Source of the DNA: Centropus unirufus
Lineage: Eukaryota > Chordata > Aves > Cuculiformes > Centropidae
Assembly (NCBI GenBank): GCA_013397695.1
Contig: VYZI01000119.1
Location: forward strand, 2,174,798-2,238,797
DNA: 64,000 nucleotides
Reading direction: 5' to 3'
Position 1 is the stretch's first letter, and each line of letters begins with the position of its first letter. The position numbers and the translations under genes were made by a program. Shown piece by piece: positions 12,388-23,375 of the stretch. The notes under the pieces were generated by a model, which saw only the letters and a list, made by a program, of their open reading frames with translations, was not told where the DNA came from and did no database searches.

Positions 12388-13865
12388 AAAGCCTATCTGA
12401 AGTATCGACAAGCACATCTCCTGGATGAATGACCCCGTTCCTCAGCACACAACAGCTTTCCTAATGGATCACTGTGATAGAGCAAACACACATCATTAGT
12501 AATAATAGTCTGCTTGCTGTGAGGTGGTGCTCTCCAATAATGTGGCATTAATAACACATATATGAAACAGGATTAAGGCCAGGATACTCATCTTCCTTTT
12601 TAAAAATACTCATTGTTGATTGTTTCACTTTTGTCTTTGGATTGCTTTGGCAATTGGCACTGGTGTTCTAGTAGGTGTGTATGTTAGAGTATGAGCAGTG
12701 CAAGGGTAGGGTTTCTGTTGTCCATGGATATTCTTGTGTAGTCAGATTCCTTACTTTTTTAATTATTCCCACTACTATGGCTGAAATCAGCTCATTCTGA
12801 TAGCTAAAGTGCTGCTGGTTACTAGACTGTTTGTGCTGGCTACGATCCAATCATCAGATTTCAGACTAAGCCAAGAACTCATATTTTTTCTTTACATTTG
12901 TTTTTTGTGATGTTTATTGTAAGAGACATGGGCTGCTGACCTTGTCCTTGAAAACTTGGTTTGTCTCACAATGCACATTGCAACTGACTGTTAAAAAACA
13001 GTTGTTACCATGGAGGAGGTGCCAAGGTGAAATATTTTGACATGGTTTCTCTTCCAAATGCAGGTGAAATGTGCAGGAAAACACCTGATGGAAAATACTG
13101 GGTAGTTCAGGAGAAGAGACCTCATAGCTAATGATAATATTAAATCGTCTCTTAACTGTGAAAGTCTTAAGACCCAGAGTTGGAGCTCTATAGCTGCACA
13201 GTCTTAAAATGAAATTTTGCCAAAACCTCAAGTTTACCTTCAGCAACGCCCAGCTCCACTATTAGCCACGTGGGGGTCAGGGGGATACTTTGAGAGCCAG
13301 GGCTCAGTCCCATGGACAGTTGAGCACTATCCTGATCCAAGAGCATGCCTAATTCATCCAGCTGTTGTCCTGCTTATATCCCCAGGTGTGGAAATGCTGG
13401 AGGGGCTTCAAAGCCAGGGAGAAAGCTGAGCATGTGCTTTGCTGGGTGAGGCCACAATGGTCAGCTCAGCTGAGGAACAGGAGCCAAGTAAAGAAAGTGG
13501 AGATTGTTCTGGTGAACTGCATTGATGCACATAGCGGAACTTAGGCCCATGTCTTGCCAGCACCGTTACAAACTGCATTCTAAACAGAAGACAATTTGCA
13601 TTATGCATTTTGAATTAAATCTGACTATGAAAATAACAGCTATGCTATAATGCAGATTTGGTCAAGTGATTTCATAATGACAGGGTAGTGCCATTCCAGC
13701 AAATGTCCTTACATCTTTTGGTTAATGAAAAACCCTTATGTGAGATATCTTTGCCATCACAGCATCACAGAGACTGTGCAGCTTGAAGGAAGTCAAACTG
13801 GTAGGAAGTGTCAGAAGGCAAGAGCGTCTGTGCAACAAATCACCTGTTCTGTTAATAACCATGGG

Positions 13866-14692
13866 ATCTGAGACATGTTGGTTGGAAGGGACAGCTAGAG
13901 GTCATCCGGTCCAGCACAATCAGGGCTAAGACCAACATTAGCTTGGGTCAGCTATGGGTTTGAAAATTATCCAGAGATGAAGATCTCTTAACCCTCTGGG
14001 GAACCTGTGCCAGTGCCACAGTGCTCTCCTAGTGAAAAATTCATTTTCATGTCCAGCACTCCTAGGCTGTAAAGGTAGTTGTTGCCTTTGCTATGTTCTC
14101 TGGCACTCAGAGGAAGAGACTGGCACCATCCTTTTCTGCCCTAAAGATAGTTGTAGGCCACCATCAGAGCACCTCTTGGCCACCTTGCCAGACCAAACAA
14201 ACCCGGCTTCCTCAACCTCTCTGCAGGCTGTGTGCTTTAGGCCCCTGGCTGCTTTGCTTTGGTGAAGGGCTACTCTTTCCAGTTTGTTCACATCCCTCTT
14301 GAACTGGGAGAAGGTCCCAGAATGGTATATTGGTTGTGGCCTCTCCAGTGCTGAGTGGAGGGGGATAATAACTTCCCTCAGCTTCTCCTGGAGTGCACTG
14401 CATGCTTACCCCTGTTTGCAGTGGCTTATGGTTACCTGGCATTCACCACTAAAATCCCCAGGTCCCTTCAGCAGGGATATTAGGTACCCTGTAGTCAATA
14501 TCCCGCCCAGAACTTTCCGCTTGTTACCAAACTTGATGAGGTTTTTGTTGGCCCAGTCCTTGAGGTTATTGCGATGTCCCTGGACTGAAGCTCTGTCAGC
14601 CGTTGCCAACCACTGAACCTGGTTCGGGTGTCATTTGCAGATTTGCTGAGGGTGCAACACTAGGTCATTGTCCAATCCCTGCTGAAGATGCA
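13866..14692 (-). mobile_element. CR1 LINE, antisense, old copy
   Basis: Read on the - strand this is a CR1 body: the + strand shows GGTTGGAAGGGACAGCTAGAGG at its left (the reversed CR1 tail), CCAGTGCTGAGTGGAGGGGG in the middle (about 14345-14364), and ATTTGCAGATTTGCTGAGGG (14634-14653) from the reverse-transcriptase region. It is diverged and has lost its open frame. It would be transcribed antisense within the SH3BGRL2 3' UTR. Confidence 0.8.
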
Positions 14693-15513
14693 GAGCAACA
14701 GGAGAATCATAGTCTCTCAGATTTTGGACAAAAGCTTGTGACTACAGAGGTATGACATGAACAATGTTTATTGCTACCAGTTGCTGGCGTAAAGAACAAG
14801 CTTCTTTCCTGTTCATGTTGCCTCAGCGACAGAATGCTTACAGCCGTGTGGCTTTTCCGTCTAATACAAAGGCAAGAAAGCTTTATAAAAGGAGATGTTG
14901 AAGAAGTCCATCTGTAGCTCCTCTGGTGCCTCCTCAGTGTAGTTAAAGGACTGGAGGGAGGAAGAGCGCACACAAATTTCAAGTCCATGGTTGTCTTGAC
15001 TGGTCAAAATCTTAGCTGCAGCATCTTCTCTAGAGGAATCCTGAATGGGATTTGCTAGCATGCATATACTTGTATATATGTATGTGCATTTTTAGGAATT
15101 ATGTTCTTTGTGGTAAGTTATTATAACATGCTTGTCACCAGTCCCATATTTTCATGAGACTTAAACCTCACTATAGGAAAGGAATGTGACATGAGGTGGA
15201 GCTATGCATTGTTAACTTCACCAAATTCATATAATTAGTCCTTAAAAAAAAAGATTGAAACTATTTAACTCTGCAAATGACTACAAATATAAATTTACAG
15301 AGAAGCCATCCTGGATTTGTCACGTACTTGATATGTTGTAAGCTTTGAGAACTGCCTAAAGTCCCAGTTTCAAAAAAATCCTAAGTGTGTGAGTAAACAT
15401 GAGCAATCCTGGGTGAAATCCCAGGCTTACTGAGGTGAAGGGCAAAACCACACAGATTTCTCCAGGGATGAAATTAGTTTCACAAAATTCCTCTTGAATA
15501 TTTATAACTGTAG

Positions 15514-15519
15514 AATAAA
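15514..15519 (+). terminator. SH3BGRL2: Candidate polyadenylation signal AATAAA
   Basis: An AATAAA hexamer about 3.1 kb after the SH3BGRL2 stop codon. It could define a shorter transcript; no clear downstream GT-rich element is apparent. Confidence 0.3.
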
Positions 15520-16613
15520 AGCCTCCTGTTCAATGGAGAGCTAGTCCTGTTACAGCTCTTAGGTAAACCTAGCTTATTTCAGAGCACACGTATGGGCATA
15601 ATCACTTGTATGGAGGACAACACTAGCTCCAAAGACATCCTGCTTGCTTGCATGGATTGGCAGTGTAAGTCCCTTAAAATATGTGGCTTTGAATTATAAG
15701 TGGTTGCTTTAAAAAAAAAAGTATGTGTTGCTCAGATGTGAATTTGGTCTGTTGTGCAACAGCCTTATTTTTGTAATTAAAGCGAGTAGAGTTCTAGTTT
15801 GTTACACAAGATGATCTGGAATTTTTAAAGCATTTTTTTGATAATGAAATGTTGCTATGAGGTAGCTGAAAAGGTTTGTGGAAACTAGAGCCATCGGTTG
15901 AAAGAAATAGAAAACTCTTGATTTTGTTTAAAATGTTTGCATATAAATGTATGCTTGAGATACAAATGATCCCAATTTTTAGCCAATACTTGTATCTACC
16001 CCACTTTTTGAAAGGGAGAGCAGTGCGATTTTAACTGTAGATTTTGTACCTTGCTAAAGTTGCTGTGTGGGCTGACATGCACGTGCACATTCACTGTATC
16101 AGTGGCTTTGGTAGAGGTGGTTTTGTTTGTGCCCCACGCTACTGGATAGTGCCTTGCCAGAAAGAGGACTGTTACCGTAGGGTCTTCTTAGGTGTTCTTA
16201 AACTTTGAACTGAGAAAGGGGTAGTTTCTATATTGCTATTTTTTTGATAATGCAGTAAACTGATTTTGAGGCCTGAGTGAAAAGGCACACGCTTTGTAAG
16301 GCTGAAACAGTTTTTGATGAGTCTTCTGGACTCTTGATTTTTCTTACTGTGGCTTTCTCTTTTTTTTCTTTTTTTCTTTCCTTTTTGTTGATTGTCTAGA
16401 ATCAAACCTTCCAAGGGAAGTGGGCCTAGAGTAAAGCCCCTAAATTCACATTTACCCTTTCAAATAACGCTCTGATTCAAGTGTTGAGCAGTGCAAGTGC
16501 CATCGCCGAAATGAAGAGTTAGCTACCAAGCTCTCTATGGATTTCTTGGTTGTCCTTCCCTGCCCCGTCCCCCTGTCGGTCCATTTATTTAAGGAGCCCA
16601 ATTCTGGAAAATA

Positions 16614-17174
16614 TCATGATTGGTAGGGCCCCAAGATTTTAGGCAGTGCATTGTGGCACTCCGTGGGGTCATCCTCAGGGAAGTGCCAGATCCCATTAGT
16701 CTCCAGTGACTTGTCCATGGGTGTCACTGTACCTTGGCAGCGGGAGGGAGAGGGAGCACAGAGAGCGGGAGTGGAAGGCACGGAGCAGGATGGCCCATGG
16801 CTTGGTGGCACCCGAGCCGTGGTCCCCACAGGGGCCTTGGCTGGCAGCGCCATGTGTGAAGCCACGGAGCACAACTCCGTGGGACTGTGCTTGCCTCGTG
16901 GCCTTCCCGTCACCTTCTCGCTCCCTGAGGAAGGCGGGAGGGGAAACGGAGAGCATCTCGAGAGCAGTCCTTCAGCCAGACGAGATCGGCTTACTCTCTC
17001 CTTCCTGCTCTTTACCTCATCCTGATGTGCTTCATCCCGTCCCGTGTGGATCTGTGTGCAAAGCTTCCCCTCCTGACCATTTGTAACATTCCCGGGAGGT
17101 CGCAGATGCGGAGCTGGTGTCACCTTCACGGCGTCGGGGTTTTGTAACTCGGTGAGGGAGGGAGCACGCTGCAT
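16614..17174. other. GC-rich block with overlapping ORFs on both strands
   Basis: This segment is richer in G+C and CpG than the flanking DNA and therefore has few stops. The - strand frame of 186 codons and two + strand frames of 124-126 codons overlap here. None of the translations resembles a family I know, and they are rich in Ser, Pro and Arg, as expected of chance frames in GC-rich DNA. It may be a small CpG island or a GC-rich part of the 3' UTR. Confidence 0.5.
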
Positions 17175-17228
17175 CCTAGGCCGCGTACACGTGGAGTTCT
17201 GAATTATGTGTTGAAATCGTCTTCATCT

Positions 17229-17234
17229 AATAAA
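17229..17234 (+). terminator. SH3BGRL2: Candidate distal polyadenylation signal AATAAA
   Basis: AATAAAAAATG is followed about 25-40 bases later by the GT-rich GAGCTGTGTTTGTGCC, the usual arrangement of a cleavage site. It is the best-looking 3' end for SH3BGRL2 in the window. Confidence 0.45.
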
Positions 17235-17255
17235 AAATGTAATCAAAAGGCATTT

Positions 17256-20200
17256 GAGCTGTGTTTGTGCCACAGGAAACAATGGAAAAACAGGAGTCTT
17301 TATCCCTGCTGGAGCTCCCTCTGGTGACAGCGTGTGCTTCGGCTCGGGCATCCCTGGCAGCTGCAGGAGCCTGCGGAGCCCTTCACCCGGGATGAGTGAC
17401 CCTGGTTCGGAGAGGTCCTAAGGGCCTGGTCCCTGCTCACTCGGTGGGAATTGAAACGTGAAGAGGACCTGGGTTAGGGTCTGGGTTCTCCCCAGATAAA
17501 TAGCAGTAAAGAAAAAAAAAAGAAAGATTTTTTCTTTCACTTTTGCACTTGGGTCAGTTGATAAATACCATGGAAATAAAGGACACATTCTCTGGGGTGG
17601 CTTGGGCAGTGGGGCCAGGAAGTCCTCAGGTGCTGAAGTTTTGCACCTAGGGCTGAAATATTAAGGAGCGATGTTTTTCTTTCCTGGAAGGAACACGAGT
17701 TGCTGTTTTGCCTGTCCACTTTGCTACCCATGAGGACTGGCTGTCCTTGGCTGAGCGCGCTGCACCCTGTAACGCTGGTATCAGCTCTCACTGCTGACCC
17801 TTTAAACTAATGGCCTTCCTCCTATGAGGCTTCTATAATCATCGGGACTGCCGGTATAATTTTCCCTTCAATGTGTTTTCTTTTCTAGGTTTTCACAGCT
17901 TTAAATTCTTCTGTTTTTTCTTCCTGGCTTTTTAGATGTCTTCCGTGAGTGGCATAAATTTCAGTTTAAGCCATGAGAGGGCTTTTAGGTCGCGACAGAT
18001 GTGCTGCGTTGCTGTGAAATACGCTCTTGAGTCATTAAGGTAAATTGCTGTAGCATCAGTACTGCTCCAGCCAGGCTATAATACTTAAGCCCTAAGTGGT
18101 CATTTCATGTTCTTCGGAACATTCTTGCTCTGAGAAAAGTGTGGGTATCCATCAAACCCACTTACACGTACAGAATCAGGCAGAGGTGGTAGCATTTCAG
18201 TGCAACAAAATGTCATGGTCTGTTTTAACTATTCAACCAGAGATCTCCTGGGTTGCAGAGCCAAACCCTCTGCTGTTTCTGTCATTGCCGAGTCTGTATC
18301 ATAAAACAAACTTCACCTAAAAGCAGCAAGATAGTTGCAAGGTTGTTTCAAAGGTCCACTTCTTCCAGAGACAAAAAACAAACCTTCCAAATTCCAGCTG
18401 AAGTTTATTCATGGCCAGCTTATTGCCATTCCTGATTGTCCTTTCATTTAAGTAAGACTCCCTCACAGGAATTACCTGTCATAACCACACAGTGGTTTCT
18501 TCTACTGCCTTAGCCAAGCTTTCGTCTGGTGGGAGAAGCATCCAAGCTGGTGCAGAGTCCCGTTCTGCTGCTGACCATTGCTGACATCCAGGGACAACTG
18601 AGACCCTTGGGATGAGGCAATCTCCCTCAAATGATAGCGGAGAGGTACTCCTTGAAGTAAGCCCAGGAAGAGCTCTTGAATTACTTCAGCTGGCAGAACT
18701 CGTAATTCAGAGGGATAACGAAGACAGAGATGATCCTGATCCTTGTTTTCAGTGGCCTGGCAGGAGTCTTGCCAGTTAACAGTCTCTCACTTTAGCCCTG
18801 ACTGAGCTGCTCCAATTTAGCATTTTTTCTTGGCATGTATGTGTGGGCAGAGGAAAGAACTCTGTTTACTAAATGCATGAATTAAACACTCTCTTGACAG
18901 ACTTTAACCTTCAATTAATTCAAAGGTGTCAGAGAAATCGATAGACAGGGATGTGCTCCTTGAACTTCCCCCAGCTGCAGGAGTAGAGTGTGGATCTTGG
19001 AAAAACCATGAGCAGCCAGCCATCTTTTAAAAGCTTATTTCAATTTCATGCACAAACATAGGTGAGAATGAGGTGAGAGTTTAGAATATGGTCTTAACAT
19101 TGCGCTCACTGATTTTCACATTAGAGATGTTTGGTAAAACTTTGCCCACTTCCCTTGTAGAATAAAAGGATGGAAAACAATTCTACACAATAAAAATGAA
19201 GTATTTTTCACATTCTCCTTAAAAACAGAAGCCTCAAAGAGAGTAGGTATGTTCACCCTTTTTTTGGTGTGCTTTCACCCACCTCAATTTTTACTGAGAA
19301 AGTCTTTAACAGAAAATTCTTTTTCCAGCAGCTCCTTTCGTAATATTAACTCTCATATAAATTAGCATAGCAGGTCGTTGAATAGCTTTTCGTTTCTCCT
19401 GCACTTCTGCATCTTTCCATTATGGAAGAGCCTCCTGTAACACCATCGGCACACACTGACATGGCATCCCGTATCCTCGTGTGGGGGATGCAGCAATCCT
19501 CTGCTCATCTCAGGGAGTCCAAGCTTTGGGAAAGCGCCCCTGCATTAGCTTGGTGATCTACATGGCCTGGTCCTACCAGGGCAGGGTGAGAAACCATATC
19601 AGCAATGACTGGTAGCCCACAAGAAAATTGGAGACCGGTCTTTTAAAACAGGTCACAAATTTGGACCTCAGCTTTGCTTGGAGCACCATCTCTCTTGGTG
19701 ATGCCACAAAGACGCGGTCACAAAGACCGCGAAGCCAGGAAAGGGGAAGGAGGAAGGAGTTTGGCCCAGCCGTGGTGGGGAGGTAGCTGAGGGTTGGGTT
19801 GTGCTGGTTGTCACTGACACCTAGAGGACTCCGTGTTATATAATACAAAGCATTATAAAGTAACCAAACCTGGGGCATGGTGAGTCTTCCTTTGCCCTGG
19901 TGCCACTCGTGGGCACAGCAATGCTTGCAGCAGAAACACCCTGGCTGTCCAAACTGCTGCTCAGGTTGTCTTCAAGCTTTTAACATGGACACTGATTTTT
20001 TTGTTGTGCGTGTGGTACCTGCACTGCTTTCTTCTTAGGGGTCCTTCTCACCTTCCTCTCTCCAGCAAACACAGGAACACAGTCACCATGACTGTGAAGC
20101 CCATGGGCTTTATCTGACCAGGTGAGGGAGACCCGGGGCTGGCAGAGCCCCTGCAGCTCCAGTGCTGGGGTCACAGGCACCTGCTTGGCACCCTGCGTGG

Positions 20201-20852
20201 GGTTTGGGGTCAGCAGAGCCTGTGGGGGCTGCTGACTGCTGCATGGGACAAGCCCTGCTCCAAAACACATCTGCTGGGGCTCGGGGCTGGGTGGGGGCCT
20301 TCTGGCTGAAGGGAAAGCCAGGAGCATATGAGATCCTATCGTCATTCATTTGTATTATAATATTTTACAAAAACCTATAAAGATTATTTTATTCAAGCCC
20401 ATGTTAACAGAAGGTAATTCAGCTTTTTTAAAAAAAGAAAATAAGTATGGAGGCTCCTGCAAATTTTTTTTTTAATTTTGGAGACATGTTTTCACAGTAG
20501 GCTCCTCTCCCTGGCACAACTAAAGATGGTGAAGACAAAACTTATCATAGAAAGGCTACCTTCTCCAAGTTTTTCTGCTTGCATCAAGCTTTTGCAGATG
20601 TAGAAAACAATTGAAGACCCTGAAACAGAAATTCATAACATTTCCAGAAAGCTATAGTGGGATTATTTTTAACTGTTTGCGTCTCTTTCGGCTGGGCTGG
20701 TTTATTGTGCCCCAGGAGGCGATCAGTAATCACTTAAAGCCAAGGAGCTGCTTCTTCTGCATCAACAAGGGCATCGCCAGCTGAGACAGAGAAGTCATTA
20801 TCCCATAATATTTTGTTCACTTTTGGTCTGCATTATGCAAAAAATATGTGGA
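17256..20852. other. Intergenic DNA, no gene seen
   Basis: No exon, RNA gene or clear repeat was recognised. It has GC-richer patches at about 17.30-17.45 and 20.02-20.33 kb and an A-run followed by a T/C-run at 17508-17540 that could fold. A 121-codon - strand frame at 19980-20345 lies in the GC patch and looks fortuitous. Confidence 0.5.
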
Positions 20853-21270
20853 CAGGCTTCAGAGAGGCCACAAAGACCATCAAAGGATTGGGGAGCCTGT
20901 ATGAGGACAGGCTGAGAGAGCTGGGTGTGTTCAGCCTTGAGGAGAGTGGATTTTGGGGAGATGCTATCACCATGTTCCAGTCTTTAAAGGGTGGCTATAA
21001 AAAAAGGTGGGGAGTCTCTTTCTGGAAGGAGTCACATGGAAAAGATGAGGGGCGATGTGTACAAATAATTCCTGGGGTCATTCTGGGTGGGCACAAAAGG
21101 AAAGGTTTTTTGCAATGAGACCAATCAGCCATCAGAATAATCTCCCCAGGGAAGTGGTGGCTTCTCCAGCACTGGCCACTTTTAAGATTCAGCTGGACAA
21201 ATTCCTGTGCTTTTGCCAAGGCTGGAACAGATGATCCTTGAGGTCCTTTCCAACCTGGTATTCTGTGATT
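20853..21270 (+). mobile_element. CR1 LINE 3' fragment, about 420 bp
   Basis: The order CACAAAGACCATCAAAGG, TATGAGGACAGGCTGAGAGA, GGGAAGTGGTGG, GATGATCCTTGAGGTCCTTT and the ending ATTCTGTGATT matches the last part of avian CR1 including the 3' UTR. It is 5'-truncated and has small deletions. Confidence 0.88.
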
Positions 21271-23213
21271 CCTCTCAAGAGGGGATGAGCATGTGCACAG
21301 CAACTCCCTGTCCTGCTTAGACCGTGCCAAATTGTCCCTTAGTGGGGCGATGTCCCAGGATCAGCAAATTACCCCACACCATGGTTTTCCAGCACTCCCG
21401 AACAGGATGTCCTCATAAAGAGACTGTGAGCCGAGCAGTAAAGCGATGAGTAAACTGTTTTGCACAAAGCTAATAAAAATTTTTAGAGGGATTTTAATTG
21501 AGTGCTGCATTTAATTAGCTTTTCCCATGCTTTCAGCTTGGCTCTCTGGGTTTACGGGGCTGAGGTCAGCTCGGGCAGGTAACGCAGTAAGTGTAACCCT
21601 TGCCACTGCTTCCCAGCACATCGGCTGAGCAACACTCCCGACTGCCACCCGCGCTCCTGCCTCCTTTGTACCTGGGAAGGCTCCTACCCATTTGCTTTTG
21701 CAAGCAAGCGACCCCAATGACTGACATTTCTGGGGACTTGTTTTATTTTATTGGGTTGATGAAGGATCTCCAGAAAAAAAAATAGAGGGCTTTAGCAAGC
21801 GTGGTCCTCAAGCCTGGGGTGACAGAGATGGCTTTTCTTCTGCCCCTACATACCATGCCAGGGAAAGCATTAAAACACAACTGGAAAAAAAAGGAGGAAA
21901 ATCCGTTCATCTGCAATGAAATCATATTATATGTGGGAAATACACTGGGCAGCGGACACTGGATGGTATTTCAGTAGAGCTGGATGACACATGGACTGAA
22001 TTCTTTACTAAGCTTTAAGATTGTCCAGTGCTTCCAGTTGTTCCCTGGGACAAAACCCCCTCATCTTGATTGTTTCACTTTACAAAAGGGCGACTAGCTG
22101 CTCTCTTTAGAACAAGGAAAATTTCATCAGAGGATGGAAAGAGAAAGGTTGCTTCATTCCTCCCCCAAAGTGAGCGGCTGTCAGGTACGGTTTCAGCTTG
22201 GCCTTGGTGAAGGAGAGGTATGGATGAGGCAAAAATGCCCCTACCTAAGGGAAAAACACTTCCCTGTCACAGGAGCCACCTCTCTGGGGTGCTCCTGGAT
22301 TGGGACAGTGGCTTGGGGAGCCGTTTAGTGCCATTTGAGACAGCCAGCACGGAGGACAACACCTGCATGCTCAGGGGAAGATTCATCGAGGTAGATCTGG
22401 GGGCTCAGCCCAGAGTCACACATGGGCACCCAAGTGCTTAAGCTGTTTGTTAAGGAAATCCATTTTAAAAGCAGTTGGTTTAATGAGAAGACCAGGTTCC
22501 CTCGCTCTAATCTGTATCTCTAGATATTTTTACTGTTTTATTAGCGACTCTCCCATACTTATTTCTTCCCTGTTACTAGACAGATGCTTTCATCAGGGTT
22601 ATATAAAGTCCTATTTTCATCCCTACTTTGCCTGGTAATAGATTAAATAAAAGCTGAACTACGTATTAATAATGATACGCAGAGTGAAATATTTACCACA
22701 TACATTTTTAAAATAAAAAATGCGATTTTAAACCAGTTTTACAAGAGCTGATGCTCAGCAGCAGTTTCAGCATGCCTAGAAATGGTTTCTTCAGGGAAGC
22801 AGTTACTTTGTGGAGGCTGACAGGAACTCCACGCAGTTGGGGAAAGAGTCCGAGCGAAATGCCGCTCCGTGCACTAGTGCACAGAAATGCAAAATAAACA
22901 GAGAATTTCAGTGATGCCATTGTCAGACAGAAAATTAGGTTGAGGTTAGCTGAGCTCCCATTAAAACCTGTTGGTTCTCCTAGATGTGTTTCTGAGCAGC
23001 CAGATCAAAATTATACAGAGTGACACAAGTTCATCAAAATTCATAGAGAAAACGCAGGTTGTAGGTACATTTTGAAACCAGCTGTGTGCTTTCTCACAAG
23101 CCACCTAAAGGACAAGTTCTTTTAAAGCAAGCCATGGCCATAGTAGCTACAAGATGTACATAGCATCACTTTCAATTGTTTAAATATTGGTTACAGCCCT
23201 TCTACTTCAAGGT
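21271..23213. other. Intergenic DNA, no gene seen
   Basis: AT-rich sequence lies between two CR1 tails. Scattered TTTAAT and AATTAG motifs (for example near 21490-21520 and 22465) are the only notable texture. No feature could be supported. Confidence 0.45.
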
Positions 23214-23375
23214 CAGAGATGGGATGCCCCATTCCTGGAGGCGTTCCAGGCCAGGTTGGATGAGGCTTTGGGCAACCCGATGTAGTGGAAGGTGTTTCTG
23301 CCCATGGTGGGCAGGGGGTGGAACTGAATAATTCTAAGGCTCCTTCCAACCTAAACTATTCTATGATTCTATGAT
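23214..23375 (+). mobile_element. CR1 LINE 3' tail
   Basis: It begins GATGGGATGCCCCATTCCTGG, contains GGCCAGGTTGGATGAGGCTT and ends with the canonical TTCTATGATTCTATGAT. This is a short 5'-truncated copy with a well-kept 3' end. Confidence 0.92.

Larger units (their letters stand above)
12388..17255 (+). other. SH3BGRL2: SH3BGRL2 inferred 3' UTR
   Basis: Nothing downstream of the TAG continues the protein. A long, mostly AT-rich stretch follows with possible polyadenylation signals at 15514-15519 and 17229-17234. The second is the stronger candidate because a GT-rich stretch follows it. If it is used, the UTR is about 4.9 kb and carries an antisense CR1 (13866-14692) and a GC-rich block (16614-17174). 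The real end cannot be set without transcript data. Confidence 0.5.
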
